Source: Camellia lanceoleosa (lineage: Eukaryota; Streptophyta; Magnoliopsida; Ericales; Theaceae). From it: a DNA stretch of 64,000 nucleotides. The DNA is taken from positions 2,976,001-3,040,000 of the forward strand of contig CM045758.1 of NCBI GenBank assembly GCA_025200525.1. The letters are read 5' to 3'. Position 1 is the stretch's first letter. Every line of letters starts with the position of its first letter. Shown in pieces: positions 38,826 through 50,876 of this stretch. The notes beneath the pieces were generated by a model. The model was not told where the DNA came from and searched no databases. It saw only the letters and a list, made by a program, of their open reading frames with translations. The translations under genes and the position numbers were made by a program.

Positions 38826-39982
38826 TCCACAGACCAAACAACACCGTCCAATCTAATTAAGGACCGGAGGCAAGCTGCCTTTTTTTTATAATAGATTATC
38901 CTAGTCAATTTATCAACATATTTTGAAATATTATTTTTAAAATAAATTTAAAAAATTTAAAATTTTATTTGATTATATATTTTGAAATTTTAAAATTTGA
39001 GATGATTCAATATTTTTTTATAATTGAATAAATAAATGTGAAAAAAAATGATTAAAAAAAAGTGAAGAGAAAAAAAAATTAATTGATACATAATAAGAAA
39101 AAAATAATTTTAAATTTTTTTTAACTAAACATGTTTTTAAAATTTTTTTTTTTTTAAAAACATATTTTAAAAGACAACCAGGAACCACCGCATAAATCGT
39201 CACACATAACAGTAACGTTCTTTCCTCCCACACTATCTTCTAAACCGCGTCAACAATAGTCTCTCTGAGACACTATCATCTGTAGACGTATATATTCATG
39301 CTATTGTTGAAAGTCAACATCTCAATATGTTGGTATTCGTGTACTTCTTTTTGTGAAGTAATTTGTGAGGTAACTTTAATTTGTGAAGTAACTTTTAGTT
39401 GTAAGTCAACATCTCAATATGTTTTAATTTTGCTTGTTTTGAGGAGTTGACTTTTAGTCATTTTTTTTGATTTATAGTAAAAATCAAAAACTAATTTTTT
39501 TGAATTTTTTTTCATTTGGAAAGGTGGTTTGTAGATAAGGATAAAATTATAATTTTACCCCTCATGAGTCAAAATATGTTACATAGGTGAAGTTGTAATA
39601 TTTTAAGCTAAATAGGGGTAGTTGGTCATTTGATTATAATTTGACATCATAAACAAATATTAATCAAAAAAGTCAAAAATCACTTTTTACTAACTTCTTA
39701 AATCATTTGTTTAAAAAAGTCAAAAGATTGATTAAAAGCCAAAAAATCACTTTTTATCACCTTTCCAAAATAAGCCTGTGTGAAGTAACTTTCTTTTTTT
39801 TTTTTAACGTGCTAAAGTGTCAATTTTTTCATTTAAAAAATAAAAAATAAAAAATAAAACCATTCATTTAATTTATTAAAAACACTTTTATCAAGCTTAT
39901 ATTTCTATCTTATAAACTCAAAATTAAAATTTATATTTTAACTACAACCATCCAATTGGCTCACACCTACCCTAGTATAATA
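38826..39982. other. AT-rich intergenic DNA, nothing clear
   Basis: No gene. Contains repeat phrases shared with 36680-36790 and 12-bp direct repeats of TTTGTGAAGTAA near 39350-39390. Confidence 0.4.
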
Positions 39983-40199
39983 TATGTTTGGCATCGATTT
40001 TGAAATTATTTTAATCACAAAAATATAAAATAAGTTAAAAATTAATAAAATAAAATGTCACATTTAAATCATAATTATTTTAATTTTTTTTTTACAAAAA
40101 TTTAAAAAGCTAAAACGTGCATCTTAAACGAGGCTTTTTTAATCTCAGATTAAAATAGTCAAAAAAATCAAAAAATTAATTCACATCTTAAACAAAGAG
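39983..40199. mobile_element. Tourist-like MITE, eroded copy
   Basis: Starts near TATGTTTGGCATCG and ends CATCTTAAACAAAGAG. The interior AAATGTCACATTTAAATCATAATTATTTT and the AAAAATTTAAAAAG block match the relatives at 11645-11897 and 18996-19196. Confidence 0.4.
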
Positions 40200-40203
40200 T
40201 TAT

Positions 40204-40760
40204 TTTAATACCCTGTTTGTTTGGAGAGTTAGAGGGGAGATTGGGATTAGTAGTAAGGTGAGACCTACTAATATTGTATTTGTTTTGAGAGATGGAGAAG
40301 GGATTGATAGTGAGCTCCAGATTAGGATAGACCTTCCCAAGGGGATTCGGATAGGCCTCCAGGACTTGGTATTAGAAAAATAGTCCGGCGGATTAGAAAT
40401 TTTTTATTTTTATTTATTTTTTATTTTATTTTTTACATGTCAGACATTTTTTTTGAACATTAATATTTAATTTTTTGTATTTTTTGTTAAGTAAAAATCA
40501 TTATTTTATTTTTTTTATTTTTTTCTGAAATTTTTTTATTTTATTTTTATTTTTTTAAAATTTTTTATATGTTGGGCATTTTTTTTAAAACATTAATATT
40601 TAATGTTTTTGTATTTTTTTATTTGTTTTATTATTTTATATTTATTTTATATAAAAATAATTTAACAATCTCTACACTAACAACTATCATCAAAACAAAC
40701 ACAATTTTACTTAATCTCCTCATTAACAATCCTCTCATTATTAATTTTTTTACTATCAAT
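40204..40760. mobile_element. Possible transposon remnant
   Basis: GTTTGTTTGGAGAGTTAGAGG with AGGTGAGACCTACTA at the left and CAAAACAAACACAATTTTAC at the right look like facing termini. The interior is AT-rich. Low certainty. Confidence 0.3.
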
Positions 40761-40867
40761 CATGTCCATTTTACCTCTGAATAAAAAAATAATTAAAAAT
40801 TAATTTTTTAACTTCTTTTTTAAAAATATATAAAATATATGAGAGATGACAGGATTAAAATCTAGCT

Positions 40868-41038
40868 TTGGCTTTTTTTCTTTGGCTTTTGGCTTCCCAA
40901 CAGAGGCCAAAGGCAGGGCTAGGGTTGGATTGGATTGGAAACAACAGTTCAATCGTTGCTGATTGGAATCCAATAACTTATTGTGATTGGGAATTCACTT
41001 CAGCTGCTCCACGATTATCTCCCCCGTTCACCAGGTTT

Positions 41039-41083
<45 letters not shown>

Positions 41084-43760
41084 CTACGATGTATTGTATT
41101 TGTACTTAATTTCGATTATGTTTTGTTTTGATGATCTGAATGTTTTCTCAGATTTAATATGTTTCATCGTTCTGATCTTTCTTTGTCTTTCTATTTATTC
41201 TTCATAAAAGTGCCCATTTTTAGAAATTACATCTAATCAATCATTCTTCTGATTATAAGCAAATTTCCTTTTTTTCAGTTCAACCCATGTATGTCTATTG
41301 AACATATTTCAAATCTTCTATTGCTTCATTAATTACCTCACTTATTAATTGCAGTATTTTGTTATAGATGGGTACCAATATTGCTGAAAACTACCAGTTT
41401 TGGGCATCAGTTGGTCATCAATCTGATCTGATAATTTGCTTACTTTTAGTAAATTTTTATGTTTGAGAAAGCTCAAAGTCTAATAGACTGACAATAAATG
41501 TTACTCATTTATTTATTTATTGGCACAACTCCTCCAAATTACTGATGAACATAAGAAATCACACTTATCAATATCTATGATCGTTTTCAATTAAGTCCGT
41601 TGTTTTCAGTAATAAAATGTTTTTTATTTTTATTTTTTATATATAAAAGTGATGTTTTCATATTCCAATATTGCTTGACAAGTTTTCATAGTTTGAAAGT
41701 TATTTGAGGTTTTATTCATATGATTTTACCAAATCTGTCACCCAAAATTTAGTGACATTTTAGTGTGCATTCTCTTGCATCGTATGTCCAATTCAGATTG
41801 CTTATTCTCCTTCTAGTGGAAAGTGCGCTCACTGAGGGTAGATCTTGTTTCCTAGAAAATCACATAGTTGGTTTTATTTTCATTGTTGTTGTTTTTGTTT
41901 TTGGTTCTTGTTTTGTTGTTTTTTTAGAAATAAGAATGTTGGGAAGCTTGAAAACACAATCCTTTTTATGTTGTTTTCATTTTTTGTATGAATCAAAATT
42001 TTCAAGAATTTAGAGAACAATTTAAAATTGGTTCCTCAAAATGGGTTGTTTTAGAAGAAAAAAAAAAATCCCTCAAAAAGTATGTTTTTGAGAATAGAAA
42101 ATAGTTTTCAAAACGAAACAGAACGCTCTTGTTCTTTGGTAGAACTAATGTTTAAATACCATTTAAGGAAACTTTAGCCTCTAAATGAGTTGTAAGTTTT
42201 TCACTAACATATATCTAAATTCTGTTTTGTTTACATTGTATGATGATTTTGGACATACAGATATGAATGAGTTTGCACTTTACATTGATTTTTGCCTTGT
42301 AGACAACAGCAATGGAGAGAATGAGGGGGTAAATGGGGTTTAAGAATTTGGACAACCTGTCAACATTGTGTGTGTGTATGTGTTTTACAGGCTTCTTAGC
42401 ATTCTGTTAATATTCTTTTGTCTCAGTTTGTGTCTAAAATTTGCAATACAAAAACACTTTTTGGTGCATGTTATTGATTTGTAGAATAGCAAAACTGGGT
42501 GCATGAATGCTGCCAAAGCTGCTTTTTCAACCATATGGTGGATTAGTCGTTTTGACAGTATGGAAAATATGGCCATCCTCATTGTATTATTTCATGATAC
42601 AACTTTCCACAACCTTTAATCAGTTATCTAAATTACTAGGCTTATCTGTTTTGTGTCCCTGGCTATGAATAATTTGACGGAGATGATGGATGCAGAATTC
42701 GTACAAGGTGATTAATGAAGGATGAATAAGATTATATCTTGCTTTATATCAAGTGGAAACTCTGGACAACTTGATAGTTCTTTGAATTTCCAAATATTCT
42801 TGTTCTTTAAATTTGCATTATATTATTCCCTGTTTGGATGCACCCAACTATTTTTGGTTATGGAGGGTTCGTTATAAGGGTTCGTTATAATATGAACTAT
42901 AGGCACATCTTTGATGCCTTATCTTTGTTTTTTTTTTCCTCTTCTAAAAAAGGTTAACTGTATGTTAGATCTCAATCATGGCCCACTAAATGTCTCTGCT
43001 TCCATTGGTGATGCATAGGCAGCAGGTTTTTGAATCAGTCCATATTTATGTTCATCAAACTCCACCAACGGAATTTTCGTCCTCTACCTCCCTGAGTGAG
43101 AAAGAAGCAGCCATATAGAATTTGCACCTAGGTATTTTATAATCAACTATCTACTTTCTTCCCAGAGTTTAAGCACTTGTTCTCAATATTGCATCCCATT
43201 AGAGTGACCAAATTTTCGTAGAGAAACTAATACATTGCAAAAGGTTTGTACACGGATAGGTAGAAAGTATCATATATAACTTTTTAGAAGTTAATTTGTT
43301 TGCATGATCATTTCCAATTTCTTTCAAGAAACAATTAGGCTTACAAGTTACATGCTCTCCCCATTCTGATATTTTAGCTGACATCTATGTAAACGAATCA
43401 TCTTTCTCTCCATGATATATATATGCACACACTCTTACATAAAGGGAACACCATGTTATTTAACATTTTTGAAGCTATGTCATGCTTTCTTATTATTGTA
43501 GACTAGTGTCCTGTGTAAGAACTAAGAATACTGAAGTTGGGGGTTGAGAGACTAGTGTCCTTTATGGTTAGATAGGATTTCGATCGCATGAATTGCACGC
43601 CAATCATGTCTTGTATTTCTAGTTCCTTCCTGAAAATGAAAATTCTAAAATGTTCAAAGGGAATTTTGATAATTGACCTGTACCTTTATTTTTTAATTTT
43701 ATTTTTATATTCCCTTAAAAATTATAATTCTAAATTCTAAATGTTTGCCCTTTTCTGAAG
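40868..43760 (+). other. Inferred 5' untranslated exon and leader intron of the RraA-like gene
   Basis: A non-repetitive stretch (about 40868-41034) ends in CACCAG followed by a possible donor GTTTCA. The next good acceptor, TTTTCTGAAG, ends at 43760, 14 bases before the RraA start codon. The intervening 2.7 kb is T-rich like an intron, begins with a (CT)n tract (41043-41082) and contains no other gene. Exon limits are inferred without transcript data. Confidence 0.4.
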
Positions 43761-43774
43761 GTGCTTGGAATAAC

Positions 43775-44275
43775 ATGGCATTGGTTACTACTGCCGAAGT
43801 TTGTGATGCGAACCCACAGCTCATTGTGAGTGGTGAGCTTCGGGCACTTCAGCCAGTTTTCCAGATATATGGCCGGCGACAAGTCTTTTCTGGGCCAATA
43901 GTGACGCTCAAAGTATTTGAAGACAACGTTTTGGTTCGTGAGTTTCTTGAGGAGAAAGGTAACGGCAGAGTTCTTGTTGTTGACGGTGGTGCAAGTTTGC
44001 GGTGTGCAATTTTGGGTGGCAATCCTGTGGTACAGGCTCAAAATAATGGATGGGCGGGCATAGTAGTCAACGGTTGTATTAGAGATGTTGATGAAATCAA
44101 TGGCTGTGATATTGGGGTGAGAGCTCTCAATTCCCATCCGATGAAAGCTAATAAGAAGGGTATCGGAGAGAAACATGTTCCAGTAACAATTGGTGGGACC
44201 AGAATCTGTGACGGGGAATGGCTCTATGCCGATACTGATGGAATTTTAATTTCTAAGATGGAGTTGTCTGTTTGA
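43775..44275 (+). CDS. RraA-like protein (putative 4-hydroxy-4-methyl-2-oxoglutarate aldolase)
   Basis: 166 residues from MALVTTAEVCDANPQL to MELSV, the full usual length. The family has the class II pyruvate aldolase / RraA fold: divalent metal-dependent cleavage of 4-carboxy-4-hydroxy-2-oxoadipate or HMG-type substrates. In bacteria, RraA proper also inhibits RNase E. Visible family motifs are GRVLVVDGG, the substrate and metal site NGCIRDVDEI with the key Arg-Asp, NSHPMKANKKGIGE and GDWLYADTDG-like GEWLYADTDGIL. Plant members are about 166 residues and cytosolic or organellar; their true substrate is unsettled. I chose the Met at 43775 over an upstream in-frame Met at 43745 because a splice acceptor lies between and homologues begin MALVTTAEVCD. 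Confidence 0.93.
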   Translation: MALVTTAEVCDANPQLIVSGELRALQPVFQIYGRRQVFSGPIVTLKVFEDNVLVREFLEEKGNGRVLVVDGGASLRCAILGGNPVVQAQNNGWAGIVVNGCIRDVDEINGCDIGVRALNSHPMKANKKGIGEKHVPVTIGGTRICDGEWLYADTDGILISKMELSV

Positions 44276-46204
44276 GGATTATTAATCTTCTATTTGGAGG
44301 CTACATTTGCAGGACATGCCATTTCTAGATGGCAAGGAACACCATAATGCTCTGTTCCCAAACTTGTGTTCTAATGTTTATTGCTTAGTTATGGAACCTT
44401 ATAAGATTGTGTATTGTGATATAAATTGATGGGAGGTATCGGAAGTGGTGTTGATGTGTAACAGTCCCATTGAAAATTAAATCTATCATTGTTATCATGA
44501 TTTAATTTATGGCTATCTGGTGATATTGACTAACCACACCTTCAGGAAGATTTGGTCACAAAGTTTAGTTTGAAAAAGCTGTTTTTAGAATTCATTCTCT
44601 CAATAATAGATCTTTTTCTCTTCCAAACTTCTAAGTTAAAATTACATTGATTTTTTATCCCTTAATTCATTTGTTTTTTTGGTATTTATAAATTCTTTAC
44701 ATTTTCTTGAACATGCAATGTTATATGCAACATGAATTTTGAAGGAGGTTCAAATTAGTTCATTTGGTCTAATTCTTTTTCTATTGTATAGATTGAATGG
44801 AACCTAATTTGAATCCCCAAATTTTGGAATAGGTATGTTTCGAATAAAAAAAGTGGCGCTATTTACATTTTCATGGAGAATAATTTTGTGGTTGTTTCAT
44901 ATTGAATGTATTTAGTATGAATAGTCCAATTCATATGTAAATTTAACTGCCACAAAATTTTATGACTTAAATTTAAGAAGTATGTACCTTGAATTTAAAG
45001 TGTACAACACAAATTCGGTATGAATTTTGAGATATTTCTCCCATTTTTTATTTCAATTTTCAAATTTTGATAATTTTTTTCCTTCATCTATATATATATT
45101 TTTGAGTTATGCTAAAAATCCTAAATAATTTATCAAATTTTTTATCAAACCTCTAGTAAATTATTTGAGGTCTATAACATTTTCGTATATTTTTTTTTGT
45201 GTCAATCCATAAGAAATTAATTATAAATACGTGAACCATTACATCAAATTTGACAAATAACAATAATTAAAAAACTACTCCAATAATAATTACCAAGGCC
45301 AATAATCCCAACAAATCTATATCTAAAAAAAGGGTCCAATAATCCCGACAACAAATAAAATTACTACATAATTATTAAAGTTGGCTGCTATTGACATCCA
45401 TTTTTATTATTTGGACCCCTAATTTTAATTATTTTTTATTACAATTATAATTTAAAGTAAAATTATAATAAAGGACAACCTTCAATGGAACACACACACC
45501 CACAAAATGAAGACAATTAGAATCACACTCTACAACATTATACACCACCCACTTCCAACCCCCTCCCCCCTCCCCAACCATTAGACATAGATCAATGCCT
45601 AACCTAAACCTTATATGATATTCATCTTCTCATCACCATCATAAATCCTAAATCAGAAATCATTGTTACTAAGAGTTGAAATTGTTGGTTCAAATCATTG
45701 TCATCATTCATTGATATAAGAAATTAACAGTTTAGATGAGTCTAGAAAATTACTTTTTCTTCAGAAATCCCTGATCCTGAATCTTACTGAAAAAGCTCAA
45801 CAAATCATTTATGTTTGGTAATACAATGTTGAACAAATCATATATGTTCGGCAATACAGTGTTGAACAAATCGTTTTGGTTTGATAACACAGTGTTGAAT
45901 AGAGAATCACAGAGATACAATAGTATAAAATCGAAGAACCGTCATTCTTATTTTTAGATAAGTCAGAGAACCACATAGACGTAATGGTATAAAAGCAAAA
46001 AAATTGTTGTTCATCGTCGTTTAGTTTCAGATGAGATGCAATGGGATTTTCATTGTTAATGGGTTTAGGGTTTTCAATAAATCAAATAGAATGATCAATT
46101 TTTAGAGGAAAGGAATTGTCGTTCGTCGTTCACTAATGGAGAGATGTGTAAATGAGGTGGGTGTGCATAATTTGGGTGATGATATTATGAATAGGGATAA
46201 ATTT
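44276..46204. other. 3' UTR and intergenic DNA with a 33-bp tandem repeat
   Basis: No gene. Three 33-bp tandem units (AACAAATCAT.TATGTT.GG.AATACA.TGTTG) lie at 45798-45896. The rest is AT-rich. Confidence 0.5.
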
Positions 46205-46385
46205 AGGAGTTGTTTGAAATGTTTCAAATATGTGTATTTTTTAACTTTTTATGAAATATGTGTTACGTTTGAAGTGATGTGGTAGAGAAGTGATGTGATT
46301 TCAATAAAATGATGTGATTTAAATAGAATAGTAATTTTTTGACTTTTTAACTTTTTTAAAGGATACCAAACCTAACTTTAGTATT
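46205..46385 (+). repeat. Dispersed repeat, copy 2
   Basis: Same family as 37795-37955, in the same orientation, with GAAGTGATGTGGTAGAGAAG and TTGACTTTTTAACTTTTTT. It lies about 350 bp upstream of the F-box gene. Confidence 0.6.
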
Positions 46386-46735
46386 AAGTGAGGTATTAAA
46401 AAAATATTATTAAAATATAAGATTTAAAGTAGGAATTCAAAAAAAAATTAAAGATTCAAAAAAATAAAGATAAGTAATATCAGCCCTCTTATTAAAGTCA
46501 TTTTAATTCCAAAATTTTCTTCCATAACTGACCAACCTTCCACGTTCGCAGAAGATCTCTCTCTCTCACTTATCCATTATTTATTTCTCTCAGCATTTCA
46601 ATTTCAGTACTACTGCAACTCTCTCTCTCTCTCTCTCTCTGCAACTGAATCCGTAGATGAAACCCTAATTATATCAAAACACATACAACCTATTGCACAA
46701 GCGATAAGGATATACAAATTATCATTGATCAAAGA

Positions 46736-48381
46736 ATGAAGGTCAGCAATTTTATAATTTCTTTGTTATGTATTTTGTGTCTGTAATGAACTCAATTGTA
46801 TTGAATTCCAAGTTTAATAGAACTGATTTTTTTTGTTGTTGTTGTTTTGATCTGGAATTTTTTTTCCAATCGATTGCTTTTGTAGTCTTAGTAATATGAT
46901 GTTTGTTTTGATTGATTTTTATACATTATTACATAATTTTAATTGCCGTATATAATGCCAAAAAAAAAAAAAAAATCTTGCTTTGTGCAATCAATCAGTA
47001 GTTCGTAGGGTTCTTTTCTTGAAGTTAGTTGCTGGGTGATTCAATTAACAAATGGAAGATATTTGATTGCCGTAATAACATAAGTATAAAGTAGACTGGA
47101 TTGTACTTTGCATTACTATTTCTATTTCTAACACCAATTCCAATTAACAAGCAGGAGTACCCAGAAATGCATCAAAACACACATACTATCATGAATGACA
47201 ACAAACGCATTGATAGAGGAGAGGAGCGTCATGGAAGGATCAACAAGGCATTCATTCTCCAACTTCCTTGCCATGTAGTAATTGAAATCTTGTGCAAACT
47301 CCCAATGAAGGCCCTTGGCAAGTGCAGGTGTGTATGTAAGGCATGGCGTGATTTGTTCTTAGACCCACATTTCACTGAATCACACTTTTCAAGAGCACAC
47401 ACTTGTCTCCTAGCTCAGTCGAATAGCTCTAGATATGCCGATTCAAGAACTCTTTGCTTGATTGAGTTTGGAGTTTCAAGGATTGATGCTGTCATGAATA
47501 TCAGGCAATCTAACTTACCGAAATTTGGGATTGAGCTTGTGAACTCATGTAATGGCTTGGTTTGCATGCAAAAGAATGGCCGTCTCTACTTATCAAACCC
47601 AACCATGGGTGGTGAGCATTTGACTCTTCCTGTTGCTACAGAGGACCTCTCTATTCCGTTTGTATGTGGGTTTGGCTGTAGCCAGAAGGGTAATCAATAC
47701 AAGGTGATTCAAATATTTAACCAATTGAGTTTTCATGATAAATGGGTGGCAAAAATATGCACAGTTAGCTCTGGCACATGGAGATGCCTTGGCGATGTTC
47801 CTCATCCATTTCTCTATCGTTCAGTTGGTATTTATCTCAACGGATTTCTTCACTGGCTTCTTGATTATCCTCAGAGTTCTGAGTTAATCTATGCGTTTGA
47901 TCTTGAAAGTGAGAAATTCCAACCAGTGCCACCGCCCCCTACGTTTTCCATGTACCCAGGTGGGAATATCTGCTGGTTGAACCTTGGGGTAATGGAAGGT
48001 CACCTTTGTATCAGTTGCTTCAAAGTGGATATTGTATGTCCTGACATAGACATATGGGTGATGAAAGATTATGGTGTTGGGAAATCTTGGACTAGAGACC
48101 TTGTCATTAAACATCCTAGGGAAGGCTGGTGGGATCCCTATGGGTTTCAATTGATAAAAGTTCTGAAAAATGGGGGAGTGTTGCTATTGTGTTATTTTAG
48201 CCCATTTGTTTACAATCCTGCGACAGAAACTTTCAGGAAGGCACAGATAGAGGGAATTAAGTCTCAGATAGAGGCAATTGTTCATGTTCCAAGCTTTGTT
48301 TCACTCAAAAGTGTTTTGGGGGAAGAAATCTTAATGGTTTGGATTCTATTTAACTTGAGTTTTGATTATTTCATTTCATAA
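46736..48381 (+). CDS. F-box protein with F-box-associated domain
   Basis: F-box proteins hold substrates for SCF ubiquitin ligases by binding Skp1. The model has a 6-base coding exon (ATG AAG, 46736-46741), intron 46742-47154 and exon 47155-48381, giving 410 residues. It is preceded by a CT-rich leader (46556-46640). The F-box is clear: LPCHVVIEILCKLPMKAL followed by CRCVCKAWRDLFLDPHF. The rest is the FBA-type interaction domain: NSCNGLVCM, LYLSNPTMG, CGFGCSQKGNQYKVIQI, LNGFLHWLLDY, IYAFDLESEKFQPVPPPP. An alternative unspliced start at 47101 would add a hydrophobic leader that is probably intron. The last about 15 residues (ILMVWILFNLSFDYFIS) look unlike an FBA domain and may be read-through into an intron or 3' UTR. 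A broken tandem copy lies downstream. Confidence 0.85.
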
Positions 48382-49142
48382 TGTGTTCAATATTCCTATC
48401 ATAGAGGTACTGTTAGGTAATGAAGGTGGATAGGAATCGAATGGTCATTCCATAGCTTCCTTATGGATTGACCACTCTTTTACAGTGATAATTCAATTTG
48501 CAATGCATTTTCATAATTTTTTTAGTAAACCAAATGTGAGAATGAACATTATGATGAAATGATCATTCCATTCTAGCTCATTCCAATAAACCAAACATAA
48601 AATAAGTGCTCTGTTTCTATATTCAAGGTGACCTATTTCTATGCATTTCTGGGCAACAAACAAGCATTTGATCCAATTTATCTGTAGTCTTATTAGATAA
48701 CATCAGCATACCATGATCACCAAAATAAGTTTGATTCAAATATATATTGTGTCATTATTTGAAACACGTTTTAGACAATTAGATACTCCTCTTGGCATGT
48801 CAGAACTCACACATTTGACTCATTTTAGATTAATGTTGAATTCTCTGTGGACTCTGTTGTCTTCCATCTAATTTTTAATACCTTAATAAAATTTCTCAAG
48901 GTTTTGAAATTCTCAGCTTTTATTTAGGTAGCACATGCTATTTTTTTGAAATCTTATCACTTGTAAATAGTCCTCTTCTGTTTTGCTTGCTGAGAGAGTT
49001 TTAATTGATCATTAGATATGTTTAATTGTCTTTCAAAATTTTATTCAAGGCCATATATGTTTCGTAGAAAGTGAAAATAGGAGTAGATAGCAAGAGCACC
49101 TTTTTAATTTTTTGTTTCCAGTCAGATGCTTTCCCATTACCC
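48382..49142. other. 3' flank of the F-box gene with a possible insertion
   Basis: Most of this flank is repeated after the pseudogene (50880-51110), so the duplication covered gene plus flank. About 205 bases at 48404-48608 are absent from the second copy. They carry GGAATCGAATGGTCATTCC near one end and GATCATTCCATTC near the other, suggesting a small element. Confidence 0.5.
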
Positions 49143-50261
49143 AAAAATGCATCGAAACACATATCGATAAAGGAGAGGAATATCGCCGTAGGAAAAACAA
49201 GGCATTCATTCTCCAAATTCCATGCCACATAGTAATTGATATCTTGTGCAAACTTCCAATGAAGGCCCTTGTCTAGTGCAAGTGTGTATGTAAGGCATGG
49301 CATCATTTGTTCTTAGACCCTCATGTCGCTCAATCCTACTTTTCAAAAGCACCCACTTGTCTCCTGGTTCAATCCAATAGTTCTAGGCATGCCGATTCAA
49401 GAACTCTCTGTTTAGTCAAGTTTGGAGTTTCGTGGAACAATGCTGTTGTGAAGATCAAGCAACCTAACTTGCCCAAATTTGGGGTTGAGCTTGTGAACTT
49501 GTGTAATGGCTTGGTTTGCATTAAAAAAATGGCTGTCTCTACTTATAAAATCCTACCATGGGTCAGTGTTTGACCCTTCCTGTTGCTGCAGAGGACCTCA
49601 CTATTCCATTTGTATGTGGGCTTGGCTGTAGCCAGAAGTGTAATCAATACAAGGTGATTCAAATATTTAACTAACCGAGTTTTCATGATAAATGGGTGTC
49701 AAAAATGCATCGAAACACATATCGATAAAGGAGAGGAATATCGCCGTAGGAAAAACAAGGCATTCATTCTCCAAATTCCATGCCACGTAGTATTTGATAT
49801 CTTGTGCAAACTTCCAATGAAGGCCCTTGTCTAGTGCAAGTGTGTATGTAAGGCATGGCATCATTTGTTCTTAGACCCTCATGTCGCTCAATCCTACTTT
49901 TCAAAAGCACCCACTTGTCTCCTGGTTCAATCCAATAGTTCTAGGCATGCCGATTCAAGAACTCTCTGTTTAGTCAAGTTTGGAGTTTCGAGGAACAATG
50001 CTGTTGTGAAAGATCAAGCAACCGAACTTGCCCAAATTTGGGATTGAGCTTGTGAACTCGTGTAATGGCTTGGTTTGCATTAAAAAAAAATGGCTGTCTC
50101 TACTTATAAAATCCTACCATGGGTCAGTGTTTGACCCTTCCTGTTGCTGCAGAGGACCTCACTATTCCGTTTGTATGTGGGCTTGGCTGTAGCCAGAAGT
50201 GTAATCAATACAAGGTGATTCAAATATTTAACTAACCGAGTTTTCATGATAAATGGATGTC
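49143..50261 (+). repeat. 558-bp direct tandem duplication inside the F-box pseudogene
   Basis: Unit 1 is 49143-49700; unit 2 is 49701-50261. They differ at about ten sites by eye, including one-base gaps, so the event is recent. Each unit starts AAAAATGCA. The sequence after unit 2 reads CAAAAATATGCAC, the ancestral site, so the break point joined two places sharing AAAAAT(AT)GCA. Confidence 0.92.
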
Positions 50262-50584
50262 AAAAATATGCACTGTTGGCTCTGGCACGTGGAGATGCCT
50301 TGGAGATGTTCCCTATCCATTCCGCTATCATTCTGTTTGTGCTTATCTCAATGGAGTTCTTCAGTGTTTCCTTGATTATCCTTGAAGTTCTCAGTTATAT
50401 ATGCATTTGATCTTGAAAGTGAGAAATTCCAACCAGTGCCACCGCCGCCTACATTTTCCATGCACCCTGGTGGGAATATCTGCTGGTTGAACCTTGGAGG
50501 TCGCCTCTGTATCGGTTGCTTCAAAGTGGATGTTGTATGTCCTGACATAAACATATGGGTGATGAAAGATTATGGTGTCAGGAT

Positions 50585-50682
50585 GTCTTGGACTAGAGAC
50601 CTTGTCATTAAACATCCTAGGGAAAAGGGGGAAGTCTCGGACAAGAGACCTTGTCGTTAAACATTCTAGGGAAAAGGGGTTG
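50585..50682 (+). repeat. 49-bp tandem duplication in the F-box pseudogene
   Basis: GTCTTGGACTAGAGACC (50585) and GTCTCGGACAAGAGACC (50634) begin two units, both ending GGGAAAAGGGG. The length of 49 shifts the frame. Confidence 0.8.
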
Positions 50683-50876
50683 CATCCCTGCGGGTTTCAA
50701 CTGATAAAAGTTCTGAAAAGTGGTGGTGTGCTGGTGGTGTCCTGTTATTGGATGATAATTGCCTACTTATTTACGTTCCCATGACAGAAACTTTCAGAAA
50801 GGTACAGATAGGAGGGATTCAGTGTCACATAGATGCAATTGTTCATGTTCCAAGCTTTGTTTCACTCAAGGGTGTT

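Larger units (their letters stand above)
49143..50876 (+). pseudogene. F-box pseudogene, tandem copy of the gene at 46736-48381
   Basis: Homology runs from the start region (AAAAATGCATCGAAACAC) to VPSFVSLKG near 50870. The F-box has a stop (CCCTTGTCTAGTGCAAG, where the intact gene reads LGKCRC), A-run frameshifts near 49527 and 50083, TAACTAACCG stops near 49671 and 50230, and a 49-bp duplication at 50585-50682. The front 558 bp is present twice. No protein is expected. Confidence 0.92.

Noticed and set aside
43730..44176. 148-codon minus-strand frame
   Set aside because: Shadow of the RraA-like gene on the other strand.
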